Source: Deltaproteobacteria bacterium UBA6601 (GTDB lineage: Bacteria; Myxococcota_A; UBA796; UBA9615). From it: 37,702 nucleotides of DNA. A program made the translations under genes and the position numbers. Each line of letters starts with the position of its first letter. Position 1 is the stretch's first letter. Shown here in pieces: positions 30,656-37,702 of the stretch. The stretch covers positions 8,894 to 46,595 of the forward strand of contig DJIF01000100.1 of the NCBI GenBank assembly GCA_002433485.1. Reading direction: 5' to 3'. The notes beneath the pieces were generated by a model, which was not told the origin of the DNA, ran no database searches, and worked only from the letters and a program-made list of their open reading frames with translations.

Positions 30656-32386
30656 AATGCCGGCCAGGCTACCGCTGAGGCTGTAGTTGAGGCTCAGCTC
30701 GCTGTCGCCGCCGCTGCCGCTGCTGGTCCAATTACCATCAGCGCTCCCTTCTACCCCTGGGATGGTCATGCTGATCTCGCCGGCGCCGGGACTCCCAGCT
30801 GGCAGGCTGCCGGTCAGCTGGTATTCCTGAGTGAGCAGGGTGCCCTGCCACTCAAGCCCGCAGGCGGCGACGCCCTGGACGCTGCCATCGTCATCGATTG
30901 CCAGGCTTGCCGGACCGTGACAAGCGGCTATGAGGCCGGCGCTGGGAATGGCGATCGCACCGTCGATCTCACCGGAGTGGCTCTCGGCTTCAACGCGGAG
31001 TTTGATGTCCAGTACCTGGCCGGTCACGCCAATGCACATCTCGCTTAGCGAGCCGTCGCCCAGGTAGATGTCTTGCGGCTGTTCGAGACCCGCCTCCTGG
31101 AGGGCTCGCAGGACGCCGGGATTGTCCAGGCTGTTGTTGAAGCGACACTCCAGCCATAGCTTGTCGCCCGGGTAGATGGCGGGCGCCTGGCCGGAGCTGG
31201 CATCGTAGAAGTAGAACTGTTGCCAGTCGAAGTCCCAGGAGGGGGTATGCAGCAGGCAGGCGCTGTCAGTGGTCGGGCTCTGCGGTCCGCGTTCTATCCA
31301 CATCCTCATGTCGGTGCCGATGTAGTGCATGTGGTTGGCGACCATGAAGTTAAGGGCGTTGCGCGGCATGTCTGGCATCTCGAAATACATGGTTTCGGTG
31401 TGATCTGTTGCTCCGGCCGGGACAAAGAAGCTCGGCGAGCCATTGTCGTTGGGCCCTGGTTGCAGGCCGCTGCCATCAATGAAGCGCTGCGGCGCGTTGC
31501 CAAGCAGGCTCAGATAGGCTTCCCGAACCGGCGTGCCTTCGGCCCAGCGCAGGCTCAAACCGGTGGCGTCGGTGTGGGCTTCAGCGGCCATGTGATAGTG
31601 CATCTGTAGCACCAGTCGGGACTCAGCTGAAACCCGCAGGGCGCTGTAGTCTGGGAACTCAATGGGACTGGAGCCCGGCACCCAGCCGCCGATGAACTGG
31701 GCGTCGACCCCAAAGCCGCCGAAGCAGTCGTAGGTGCCGTCGCTGCCGGCGAGTTCGGCGGATTCGCCGCTTCGGTCGATGCCCACCAGGACATGGTGGA
31801 CCACGGCCAGCTCATCGGGGACCACCTGGAAGGCTTCCAGCCATTGGTCTGCTTCCAGCTGGGGGTCGAGGGAGAAGCACACGAACTGGTCTGAGATCTC
31901 GCCAAAGGGAACCGTGGTCCAGGGATTCTCGGGGTAGAGGGTCAGGTCCACATCGGCCAGGTCAAAGGATGGGGGAGCCGGCACCGGTGCCGCTGTGTCA
32001 GGATCGCCGATGGGGCCTCCCGCTGCGGCCCAGCGGCTGATGAGATCGAGTTCTTCGAGGCTCAGGCGGGGGTCATGCTTCCAGCCCCAGCGGTTCTCGC
32101 ACTGTGCGCTTTCTTCAGCGTAGAAGGGCGGCATAGAGCCTTCTTCCACCGCCGCGGCGATACTGCGCGATATGCTCTGGCTGAAGTCCGGGTCGTCGAA
32201 CAGGATGTAGGAGTTCATCCCCCCCTCGCGGTGGCAGGAGCCGCAGTTCACCGACAGGATCGGCGCGATCTGCTGGTAGTAGCTTGGGGCCTCATCGACA
32301 ACGGACGCTTCCTTGCAGCCGCCGAGGATGAGTATGGAGATGGCCACAATCGGCATGATCTGGAGTAGATGTTGGTTTAGGGGCAT
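30611..32386 (-). CDS. Second cytochrome c - copper monooxygenase (PHM/DBH-like) fusion lipoprotein
   Basis: The 590-residue precursor has a lipobox (LGGC, Cys24), a mono-heme domain with CGSCH (48-52) and a likely axial Met in GSMPPFY. A PHM-like region follows with all expected copper ligands: His197-His198 (VVHHV), His263 (LQMHYH), His352/His354 (NHMHYIG) and Met450 (SEMC). It carries about 130 extra C-terminal residues, beta-rich and Gly/Ser-rich, absent from the paralogue at 9602-10957. The ATG at 32386 has GGAGG 13 bases upstream, and the longer frame to 32437 lacks a signal at its N-terminus. The two paralogues are likely surface or periplasmic oxygenases differing in substrate. Activity has not been shown. 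Confidence 0.85.
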   Translation of the reverse strand: MPLNQHLLQIMPIVAISILILGGCKEASVVDEAPSYYQQIAPILSVNCGSCHREGGMNSYILFDDPDFSQSISRSIAAAVEEGSMPPFYAEESAQCENRWGWKHDPRLSLEELDLISRWAAAGGPIGDPDTAAPVPAPPSFDLADVDLTLYPENPWTTVPFGEISDQFVCFSLDPQLEADQWLEAFQVVPDELAVVHHVLVGIDRSGESAELAGSDGTYDCFGGFGVDAQFIGGWVPGSSPIEFPDYSALRVSAESRLVLQMHYHMAAEAHTDATGLSLRWAEGTPVREAYLSLLGNAPQRFIDGSGLQPGPNDNGSPSFFVPAGATDHTETMYFEMPDMPRNALNFMVANHMHYIGTDMRMWIERGPQSPTTDSACLLHTPSWDFDWQQFYFYDASSGQAPAIYPGDKLWLECRFNNSLDNPGVLRALQEAGLEQPQDIYLGDGSLSEMCIGVTGQVLDIKLRVEAESHSGEIDGAIAIPSAGLIAACHGPASLAIDDDGSVQGVAACGLEWQGTLLTQEYQLTGSLPAGSPGAGEISMTIPGVEGSADGNWTSSGSGGDSELSLNYSLSGSLAGISGNFEGTISVNATP

Positions 32387-32463
32387 CGGATTTTGCCTCC
32401 AAGGAACTGCGGGTTCAGGACTTGAGCTTGGCTTCATTCAAGACAGGCCTGTGGACGCCAATG

Positions 32464-33057
32464 TTAAGGACTCGGTGTCGGAACGCGCGGCAGCAGTTCC
32501 AGTGCGGCGCTGTTGATGCAGTATCGTTTGCCGGTCGGCCGCGGGCCGTCGTCGAAGACATGTCCCAGGTGGCTGGAGCAGCGCGCACACAGCAGCTCAG
32601 TCCGCGGTATGAACAGCTTGTAGTCGGTGCGGGTCGCGACCCGCTCGGGCAGGGTGTCATAGAAGCTGGGCCAGCCGGTGCCTGACTTGAACTTGGTGGT
32701 GGAGTCGAACAGGGGCAGCCCACAGCCCAGGCAGTGATAGATGCCGTCTTTGGTTTCGTCCCAGTAGCGCCCAGTGAAGGCTCGCTCGGTGCCGGCTTTG
32801 CGCAGCACCTCGAACTGCAAGGCCGAGAGCTTCTGGCGATACTCCTCGGTGCTGGGTTCGCGCCAGGGGCCTTGGCCGCTGTGGTCGTGGTGAGGGTGTT
32901 CGACAGTCTTTAAGGCCTGGGCTGGGGCGGGCTGTGCGGCCTCGCTGGGTGATAGCTTCGGGTTTGGCTTGGTCGGGTCTTCTGCTACGGCGCGCTGACA
33001 GCCGAGGGCCGCCAGCAGGCCGCAGATCAGGGCCAGGACAAGGCTATAGAGGCGCAT
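32464..33057 (-). CDS. msrB: Lipoprotein methionine-(R)-sulfoxide reductase
   Basis: The 197-residue product has a lipoprotein signal with Cys20 (LAALGC) and a charged/Pro-rich linker, then a full MsrB domain. The two zinc CxxC pairs are visible (CLGCG and CARC). The substrate-binding stretch FKSGTGWPSFYD is followed by HLGHVFDDGPRPTGKRYCINSAAL, with the catalytic Cys in RYCINS (given in parts). It reduces methionine-R-sulfoxide in proteins. The lipobox puts it in the envelope, where it would protect exported proteins. The ATG at 33057 has GGAG 7 bases upstream. The gene is upstream of the copper monooxygenase fusion gene (same strand, gap 77 bp). Confidence 0.93.
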   Translation of the reverse strand: MRLYSLVLALICGLLAALGCQRAVAEDPTKPNPKLSPSEAAQPAPAQALKTVEHPHHDHSGQGPWREPSTEEYRQKLSALQFEVLRKAGTERAFTGRYWDETKDGIYHCLGCGLPLFDSTTKFKSGTGWPSFYDTLPERVATRTDYKLFIPRTELLCARCSSHLGHVFDDGPRPTGKRYCINSAALELLPRVPTPSP

Positions 33058-33083
33058 TTGGGACTCCATCAGGGGGGCTTGCT

Positions 33084-33143
33084 GCCCGGTGCTCTTAGGG
33101 CTAGTCAGGTTGCCCTGTGGCGCGGCGCCAAAGGGCACCGGGC
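33084..33143. repeat. Structured inverted repeat between msrB and a divergent oxidoreductase gene
   Basis: GCCCGGTGC (33084-33092) and GCACCGGGC (33135-33143) form a perfect 9-bp outer stem. Inside, AGGGC/GCCCT (33097-33101, 33112-33116) and GGCG/CGCC (33119-33122, 33126-33129) form smaller hairpins. TGCCCT (33111-33116) can instead pair with AGGGCA (33132-33137), so two folds exclude one another. It would lie in the msrB leader if transcription starts beyond 33143. A TAGAAT at 33186-33191 could be a -10 for the plus-strand gene. It could be a regulatory RNA or an operator. Confidence 0.4.
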
Positions 33144-33237
33144 TCTGCTCCTGCCGGTGGTCGCCCATAGCAGCAACATAGGCGATAGAATCGCGCCGCC
33201 CAAGAATCTCACGTGGCCCTTGCGATTGGAGCTGGCT

Positions 33238-34302
33238 TTGAATCCTTCCTGGATGATCTATGGCGCCTATGGCTATACCGGGACGCTGTGCATCGAAGAA
33301 GCTCTGGCTCGAGGCGAGCGGCCGGTGCTTGCCGGTCGCGACCCTGAGCGCCTGGAGGCTGTTGCCGCAGAGTTCGGGTTGGAAAGCCGCTGCTTTTCCT
33401 TACAGGACAGCAGTGCCCTTGATGCTGGTCTGCGGGGAATCGCTGCGGTCCTTCATTGTGCGGGGCCTTTTTCGGCCACCTCGGCGCCGATGGTAGAGGC
33501 CTGTGCGCGTGGTGGGGTGCACTATCTCGATGTGACCGGTGAGATCGCCGTATTTGAGGCCCTATTTGCCCATGGGGAGCGCTGGCGGCAGGCCGGCATA
33601 GTGGTGATGCCTGGAGTTGGCTTTGATGTCGTGCCCACCGACTGCCTGGCCGCTGAGCTCAAGCGCCTGGTCCCTGAGGCGGTGGCTCTTAAGCTTGGCT
33701 TTCAGGTGCGTGGCGGCCGGGTCTCACCAGGAACTGCGCGGAGCACCGTGGAGGCCATGGGGCGGGGCACGGCGGTGCGCAGAGCAGGTCGGATCGAGGT
33801 GCTTCCTCAGGCTTCCTTGCGGCGCCAGGTAGATTTCGGTGCGGGCCCGGTGTCGGCGGTAGCCATTTCCTGGGGCGATGTTTCGACCGCCTGGCACAGC
33901 ACCGGCATTGATGACATCGAGGTCTATATGGGGCTGCCTGACAAGCTCATTGAGCGGATGGCATGGGGAGAGCGGCTGGGGCCGGTCCTGCGTCTCCAGC
34001 TGGTCCAGCGCTTCCTCAAGGCGCGCATTGACGCGCGAGTTAAAGGACCCAGTGCACAGGCTCGGGAGCGCAGTAGCACTGCCCTGTGGGGCGAGGCACG
34101 AGATGCTGGAGGGCTTGGTGTAGCGCTTCGTATGGTCTGTCCTGATGGCTACAGCCTGACTGCCGAGGCGGCGGTGGACCTCACCTTGCGGGTCGTGGCT
34201 GGCGAGCTGGGACCGGGTGCCTGGACTCCTTCTAAGGCCTTTGGCCCGGATCTGGCGCTTGCCTATCGAGGAGTGCGGAGGGAGCCGCCTCAGCCCCTGT
34301 GA
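33238..34302 (+). CDS. Saccharopine-dehydrogenase-like NAD(P)-dependent oxidoreductase
   Basis: The 354-residue protein opens with MIYGAYGYTGTLCIEEALARG, read in parts, the Rossmann start of the saccharopine-dehydrogenase-like (trans-acting enoyl reductase) family. Further features are LAGRDPERLEAVAAE, VLHCAGPFSATSAPMVEAC, HYLDVTGE and MPGVGFDVVPTDC. A trans-acting enoyl reductase in mycobacterial lipid synthesis has this architecture, though most members are uncharacterised. The start is taken as TTG at 33238, with GGAG 7 bases upstream; ATG at 33253 is the alternative. The longer frame from 33058 is non-coding-like. It converges with the TolC-type gene at 34315. Confidence 0.85.
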   Translation: MNPSWMIYGAYGYTGTLCIEEALARGERPVLAGRDPERLEAVAAEFGLESRCFSLQDSSALDAGLRGIAAVLHCAGPFSATSAPMVEACARGGVHYLDVTGEIAVFEALFAHGERWRQAGIVVMPGVGFDVVPTDCLAAELKRLVPEAVALKLGFQVRGGRVSPGTARSTVEAMGRGTAVRRAGRIEVLPQASLRRQVDFGAGPVSAVAISWGDVSTAWHSTGIDDIEVYMGLPDKLIERMAWGERLGPVLRLQLVQRFLKARIDARVKGPSAQARERSSTALWGEARDAGGLGVALRMVCPDGYSLTAEAAVDLTLRVVAGELGPGAWTPSKAFGPDLALAYRGVRREPPQPL

Positions 34303-34314
34303 ATCTGCTCTTGT

Positions 34315-35883
34315 TCAGGGCTGCAGGGTGCCGATTCGACCGGCGCTGGCGAGCAACTCGGCGGCGGCCAGCTCGCGGGCGGCGCGGGCCTGGAGCAAGG
34401 CAAAGTTCGCGCCTTCTCGCTGGGTCTCGGCTTCGAGCAGCTCGCTCTGGGTTGCCTGTCCCAGTTGGAAGCGGAGCTTGACCGCAGTGTTTAGCTCGGC
34501 GGCCAGCTCCAGCTCCAGCTCAGCGACGGCGAGCGACTCACTGCGCGATTGGAAGCGGTCCCAGGCTCCTTCGACTTCAGCATCGATTTGTTGTCGGAGC
34601 ATCTCCAGTCGGGCCTTTGCCTGGCGCCTGCGCGAGGCAGCATCACGGGCGTTCTTGACTCGAATCCCGCCGTCCCAAAGGGGTAGGTTCACTCCCAGCC
34701 CAATCCACCAGGAGTTCCTTCGGTTATCGAAGCCAGAAGCCCGATCGGTGTAGCTGAGGTTGCCGGTCACCGAGAATTGGGGGAGGAACTGCAGGGCTGC
34801 GTCCACCTGTAGCTCTCGGGTTGCCCGGGTTCTGGATTCAGCGGCCTGGGCTTCTGGGCGCAGCTCGCTTGCCTGGCTGCGCAGGTCTTCTGGATTGAAA
34901 CGCTCAATCTCAAGGCTGGGGATGGCCGTCAGCTCCGGGATCTGCAGCTCGGGCAGGCCGATCGCCAGCTTGAGTCCGCGCCGGGCCGAGCGCAGCTGAG
35001 CCCGTCCTTCTTGCTGAGCTCGGCGGCTGCGCTCTAGCAATAGTTGTGCTTGCAGCTGCCCTTCGCGGGTGAGCATTCCAGCACCCTGTAGGGACTGAGC
35101 GTCTCTGAGTCGGGCTTCGGCGGCTTCCAGCCTGGCTCCATAAAGGTGCAGGGCCTCCTGCGCCTGCCAGGTTGCCGCATAGGCACGCACCACTCCCAGC
35201 ATCACCGCGTCCCTTTGCTGCTGCACGTCGGCTCGCGCGGCGCGCAGTTCGTTGTTGCTGGCCCGGCCCATGGGAATGGAGCGCGGGTTGATCGGCCAGC
35301 TTGCGCTGAGGTTGACGATCTGCTGGCTCTTCTGCTGTACCACCACCGGCTCGCTGTCGGCGCCGTCATCGGCGCTGCTGGGTGGGCTGAGGTCGGCGCC
35401 GTCAAGGAAGGCCTGACTCAGTTCATCGCAGTCCGCGTAGCCGTTGATCTGGGCCAGCTGGGCACAGTCTTGATCGTCGACCCAGCCGGCACCGAACATC
35501 TCACCGAAGATGTAGCCGAGGTTGCCGTAGAGTGGCTCAAAGGTTGAGGCCAGCGCATCGCCGCCAAATGAGTCGGCGGGATTGAAGCTGATCTCGCGGT
35601 CGTTGACCCGGTATTGCCAGCCCAGGTTGAAGGTGGGGGTAAGCAGCATGAACAGGGAGTCCCGCTGGTTCCTTGCTTGGACTTCGAGCTCAAGGGCAGC
35701 CCGCAGTCCCGGGTTGTTACGTACTGCGAGCTGTAGGGCTTGCGCCAGATCCATCTCACCTGGTTGCTCGACGCTTACTTCTGGCGCTGTTGCCGGCTCC
35801 GCTGCTTGGCTCAGCGGACTGCCAAATAGCGGCGAGGCGATGGCGAACAGCAGGGCGGCCGACAGGTAGCGGGATTGGGTCAA
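34315..35883 (-). CDS. TolC-family outer-membrane efflux protein
   Basis: The 522-residue product has a signal peptide, and its helical repeats follow TolC/OMF organisation. ALQLAVRNNPGLRAALELEVQARN, read in parts, is the standard N-terminal helix. Long coiled-coil stretches contain EAAEARLRDAQSL and LAAELNTAVKLRFQLGQATQSELLEAE. Strand segments lie between them (TFNLGWQYRV, QFSVTGNLSYTDR, WWIGLGVNLPLWDGG). An insertion of about 70 residues with DDQDCAQLAQINGYADCDEL contains two Cys and acidic residues, unusual for the family. The start is TTG at 35883. No inner-membrane pump or periplasmic adaptor gene is beside it, so it could serve a system elsewhere or type I export. Confidence 0.87.
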   Translation of the reverse strand: MTQSRYLSAALLFAIASPLFGSPLSQAAEPATAPEVSVEQPGEMDLAQALQLAVRNNPGLRAALELEVQARNQRDSLFMLLTPTFNLGWQYRVNDREISFNPADSFGGDALASTFEPLYGNLGYIFGEMFGAGWVDDQDCAQLAQINGYADCDELSQAFLDGADLSPPSSADDGADSEPVVVQQKSQQIVNLSASWPINPRSIPMGRASNNELRAARADVQQQRDAVMLGVVRAYAATWQAQEALHLYGARLEAAEARLRDAQSLQGAGMLTREGQLQAQLLLERSRRAQQEGRAQLRSARRGLKLAIGLPELQIPELTAIPSLEIERFNPEDLRSQASELRPEAQAAESRTRATRELQVDAALQFLPQFSVTGNLSYTDRASGFDNRRNSWWIGLGVNLPLWDGGIRVKNARDAASRRRQAKARLEMLRQQIDAEVEGAWDRFQSRSESLAVAELELELAAELNTAVKLRFQLGQATQSELLEAETQREGANFALLQARAARELAAAELLASAGRIGTLQP

Positions 35884-35933
35884 GGGAGGTAGTTCCGGTT
35901 CGAGGAGTGGCTGTGGTCACCAACCACTAGAGC

Positions 35934-35953
35934 CTTGACCTGCCCAGGTCAAG
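35934..35953. promoter_or_regulatory. Perfect 20-bp dyad operator between tolC-like and Rieske genes
   Basis: CTTGACCTGCCCAGGTCAAG has two perfect 9-bp arms around a CC spacer. It lies in the 98-bp gap between the divergent genes starting at 35883 and 35982. TTGACC within each arm could serve as a -35 on either strand, so a bound repressor or activator could control both. The shape recalls TetR- or MerR-type operators, but no regulator gene is adjacent. Confidence 0.5.
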
Positions 35954-35981
35954 CTCCGACCGGGTCTGGCAATATGTCTGT

Positions 35982-37076
35982 ATGGTGGATAACAGCACCC
36001 AGCGGCCGGCAGTCCTTGAGCCGACCGGTCACTATTCGGTGGCCTGGCTGCCGGACCATTGGTACGCCCTGTGCCTGTCTCGCGAACTCAAGGCTCGGCC
36101 TGTGACGCGTCAGTTGATGGGTCAGCAGCTGGTGTTGTTTCGCGATGGAGAGGGGCGCGCCAGCGCCTTGCTGGATCGTTGTCCTCACCGCAACGTGCCG
36201 CTGTCCATGGGACGCATTGTGAACGGTCGGCTGCAGTGCGCGTATCATGGCTGGGAATTTGACCGGCGGGGGCGTTGTCTGCAGGTGCCCGGGCTGTGTG
36301 GCGACAATCGCGGCGGGGGCGCTGATGCGCTGTACTTTGCCGCCTATGAGCAGCAGGGCATTGTCTTTGTGTGGGGTCGTGCAGGCGCCCAGCCAGATGC
36401 CCAGCCCTACGCAGTCCCTACGGTGAATCAGCCGGGCTATTTGAGCGTGCTTGAGGTGGTTGAGGGGGCTGCATCGGTACATGCCGTCATCGAGAATGCC
36501 CTTGATGTCCCGCACACCGCCTTTCTCCACCGGGGACTGTTTCGCGGTAGTTCTCAGCGCAACCGGATTCAGGTGCGGGTAACCCGTGGCGCGGATTTTG
36601 TGCAGGCCGAGTATATGGGAGAGCCGCGACCGTCTGGGCTGGTGGGTTGGTTGCTGGCACCTGGGGGAGGGGAAGTTGTGCACTTTGATCGCTTCCTGAT
36701 GCCTTCCATTGCCCAGGTGGAATACCGGCTGGGTGAGGCCAATCACATTCTGGTGACCGCGTTCTGTACCCCTGTTGAAGAGTTTCGCACCCGGATCCAT
36801 GCCCTGGTCTCGCTGCGGCTGCGGCTGCCTGCGGTGCTGCTGCGGCCGTTTATCACCCCGCTTGCTATGCACATCTTTGCCCAGGACGCGCGGGTTCTGG
36901 CGGCCCAGACCCGGGCCGTGCGTAGCTTTGGGGGGGAGCGCTACGCATCGACCGAAATCGATGTTCTAGGTCCGCAGATCTGGCGGTTGCTGCGCAGGAG
37001 TCAGCTGGGTCGCTCTTCTCCTGCCGAAGATGGGGCCGAGCTGGGCTGGGTTCGGGAGCTGGAGATCGAGGTTTGA
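35982..37076 (+). CDS. Rieske non-heme iron oxygenase
   Basis: The 364-residue protein has an N-terminal Rieske [2Fe-2S] domain with CPHR (Cys67, His69) and CAYHGW (Cys86, His89). The C-terminal half carries the mononuclear iron motif ENALDVPHTAFLH with its two His and an Asp in the following region. It resembles single-component ring-hydroxylating or PaO/cholesterol-desaturase-type oxygenases more than naphthalene-type two-subunit enzymes. No beta subunit or reductase gene is adjacent. The ATG at 35982 is accepted because it directly precedes the domain, with only weak ribosome-binding support. A hydroxylation or desaturation of a hydrophobic substrate is likely. Its divergent pairing with a TolC-like gene across a perfect dyad suggests shared control. 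Confidence 0.9.
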   Translation: MVDNSTQRPAVLEPTGHYSVAWLPDHWYALCLSRELKARPVTRQLMGQQLVLFRDGEGRASALLDRCPHRNVPLSMGRIVNGRLQCAYHGWEFDRRGRCLQVPGLCGDNRGGGADALYFAAYEQQGIVFVWGRAGAQPDAQPYAVPTVNQPGYLSVLEVVEGAASVHAVIENALDVPHTAFLHRGLFRGSSQRNRIQVRVTRGADFVQAEYMGEPRPSGLVGWLLAPGGGEVVHFDRFLMPSIAQVEYRLGEANHILVTAFCTPVEEFRTRIHALVSLRLRLPAVLLRPFITPLAMHIFAQDARVLAAQTRAVRSFGGERYASTEIDVLGPQIWRLLRRSQLGRSSPAEDGAELGWVRELEIEV

Positions 37077-37107
37077 GGCTAATGTCTCGGGCGATCGGGA
37101 CAGGTGC

Positions 37108-37702
37108 TCAAGGGGCGCTGGAAGAGATGAACAGGTGATTAGGGAACAGGTAGGCCTTGCCCTGGTTGCCAGATGGGCCCCAGTCGGAAGCACCCACGAC
37201 CACATCAGTGCGCAGTTGGCTGTCACCGTCGACGTTGCCGGGCAGCGCTACCGAGGAGCAGAACATATCGCCGCCTCGGCTGCCGTTGGTGGCGTGGTCG
37301 CCCTCAAAGACAAAGTTGGCGCTGGAAGGAGTAATCCCAGCGGTTGAGCCTGCTTGCAGAGCGCTCAGGATGTTCCCACCCAGAAAGATCAGGGCCTGGC
37401 CCGGTCCAGTATTGAATCCGCTGTTGTGCGGCCCGGCCTGCGGTGCGCAGAGCACTAGATCTCCTTGGCCATCCTGGGTCAGGTCAGCAGACGCCATGGC
37501 CTGCCCCAACATCGCATCTTGATTAGAGGCATCAGAGAGGAACCATAGATCCTCGTCTCCTGATCCTGAACCGTCCATCAATAATTGTTGTAGAAACCCG
37601 TTAGTGTTTGCCTCTACAAATGCGTTTAGGAGCTTTTGACCGGTGACCAGGTAGACTACTCCACCCCCAACTTGAGCTGGCGCCCCGACTGCTAATTCCG
37701 GT
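37108..37702 (-). CDS. FG-GAP repeat protein, 3' part (truncated by window edge)
   Basis: The frame is open from the stop at 37108 to the end of the window, and its 5' end lies outside. The visible C-terminal part contains FG-GAP-type segments: ELAVGAPAQVGGGVVYLV near the edge, DLTQDGQGDLVLCAPQAG, and VDGDSQLRTDVVVGASDWG. A Cys pair, MFCSS and VLCAP, is also seen. An internal TTG at 37581 is not the real start because the same frame continues upstream with repeat sequence. It is a second FG-GAP protein beside the long lipoprotein at 11072-14896, but I cannot tell its length or whether it has a signal peptide. Confidence 0.75.
   Translation of the reverse strand, partial: PELAVGAPAQVGGGVVYLVTGQKLLNAFVEANTNGFLQQLLMDGSGSGDEDLWFLSDASNQDAMLGQAMASADLTQDGQGDLVLCAPQAGPHNSGFNTGPGQALIFLGGNILSALQAGSTAGITPSSANFVFEGDHATNGSRGGDMFCSSVALPGNVDGDSQLRTDVVVGASDWGPSGNQGKAYLFPNHLFISSSAP

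Noticed and set aside
34303..34330. A second LexA-like half-site (TTGTTCAG) near the end of the saccharopine-dehydrogenase-like gene
   Set aside because: Only one half of the dyad is present and it lies between convergent gene ends, where no promoter is expected.
35949..36872. Minus-strand frame of 307 residues opposite the Rieske oxygenase gene
   Set aside because: The plus strand encodes both Rieske and mononuclear iron motifs. The antisense frame shows no domain and an atypical composition.
1..37702. tRNA, rRNA, CRISPR array, insertion sequence, integrase or phage genes
   Set aside because: No signatures of any of these were recognised on either strand.

Overview
The window is a gene-dense, GC-rich stretch of bacterial chromosome with no RNA gene, insertion sequence, integrase or CRISPR array that I can see. 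Many predicted lipoproteins carry lipoboxes, Asp-rich DDDDSA linkers, FG-GAP propellers and single c-heme sites, and one putative operator resembles the LexA box described for Myxococcus. Together these suggest an uncultured Myxococcota-like (former Deltaproteobacteria) lineage. This is inference from gene style, not from a marker gene.

Left arm (1-6141, all minus strand): an arginine-biosynthesis operon. In transcription order it holds a P-loop protein of unassigned function, argC, argD, an N-acylornithine carbamoyltransferase (argF'-type) and argB. Each gene overlaps the next by 4 bp. A zinc-ribbon membrane protein, apaG and an edge-truncated MnhE-like gene follow. No recognisable N-acetylglutamate synthase (ArgA/ArgJ) is present in the window. 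The P-loop protein at the head of the operon is therefore a candidate for the missing N-acyl transfer step, and the transcarbamylase has an unusual residue at the position that sets acyl-group specificity. I consider this the best candidate for something undescribed.

6261-9009 (plus): two tandem DsbA-fold isomerases of the 2-hydroxychromene-2-carboxylate isomerase type, then class II fumarase.

9057-20656: a cell-envelope block. It contains a small lipoprotein, a cytochrome c-copper monooxygenase (PHM-like) fusion, a 1274-residue lipoprotein with two FG-GAP propellers, and a four-gene plus-strand operon. That operon encodes a propeller-cytochrome lipoprotein, a DUF1549-like cytochrome, a possible DUF1553-like lipoprotein and a Tat-exported DUF1501 protein. 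A small c-type cytochrome lipoprotein follows on the minus strand.

20765-28294: a PhyH-family dioxygenase, an outer-membrane-like protein, a secreted START-like protein, a DDDDSA lipoprotein beneath a thioester-reductase-like SDR, a three-domain glutaredoxin/A-type/rhodanese fusion followed by BolA, and a radical SAM protein behind a probable SOS operator.

28338-37702: lgt, a polytopic membrane protein overlapped by a possible small lipoprotein, a second cytochrome-PHM fusion, a lipoprotein MsrB, a saccharopine-dehydrogenase-like oxidoreductase, a TolC-like protein divergent from a Rieske oxygenase across a perfect 20-bp dyad, and the 3' part of another FG-GAP protein. All functional calls come from motif recognition and remembered family features. 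No database search was run.
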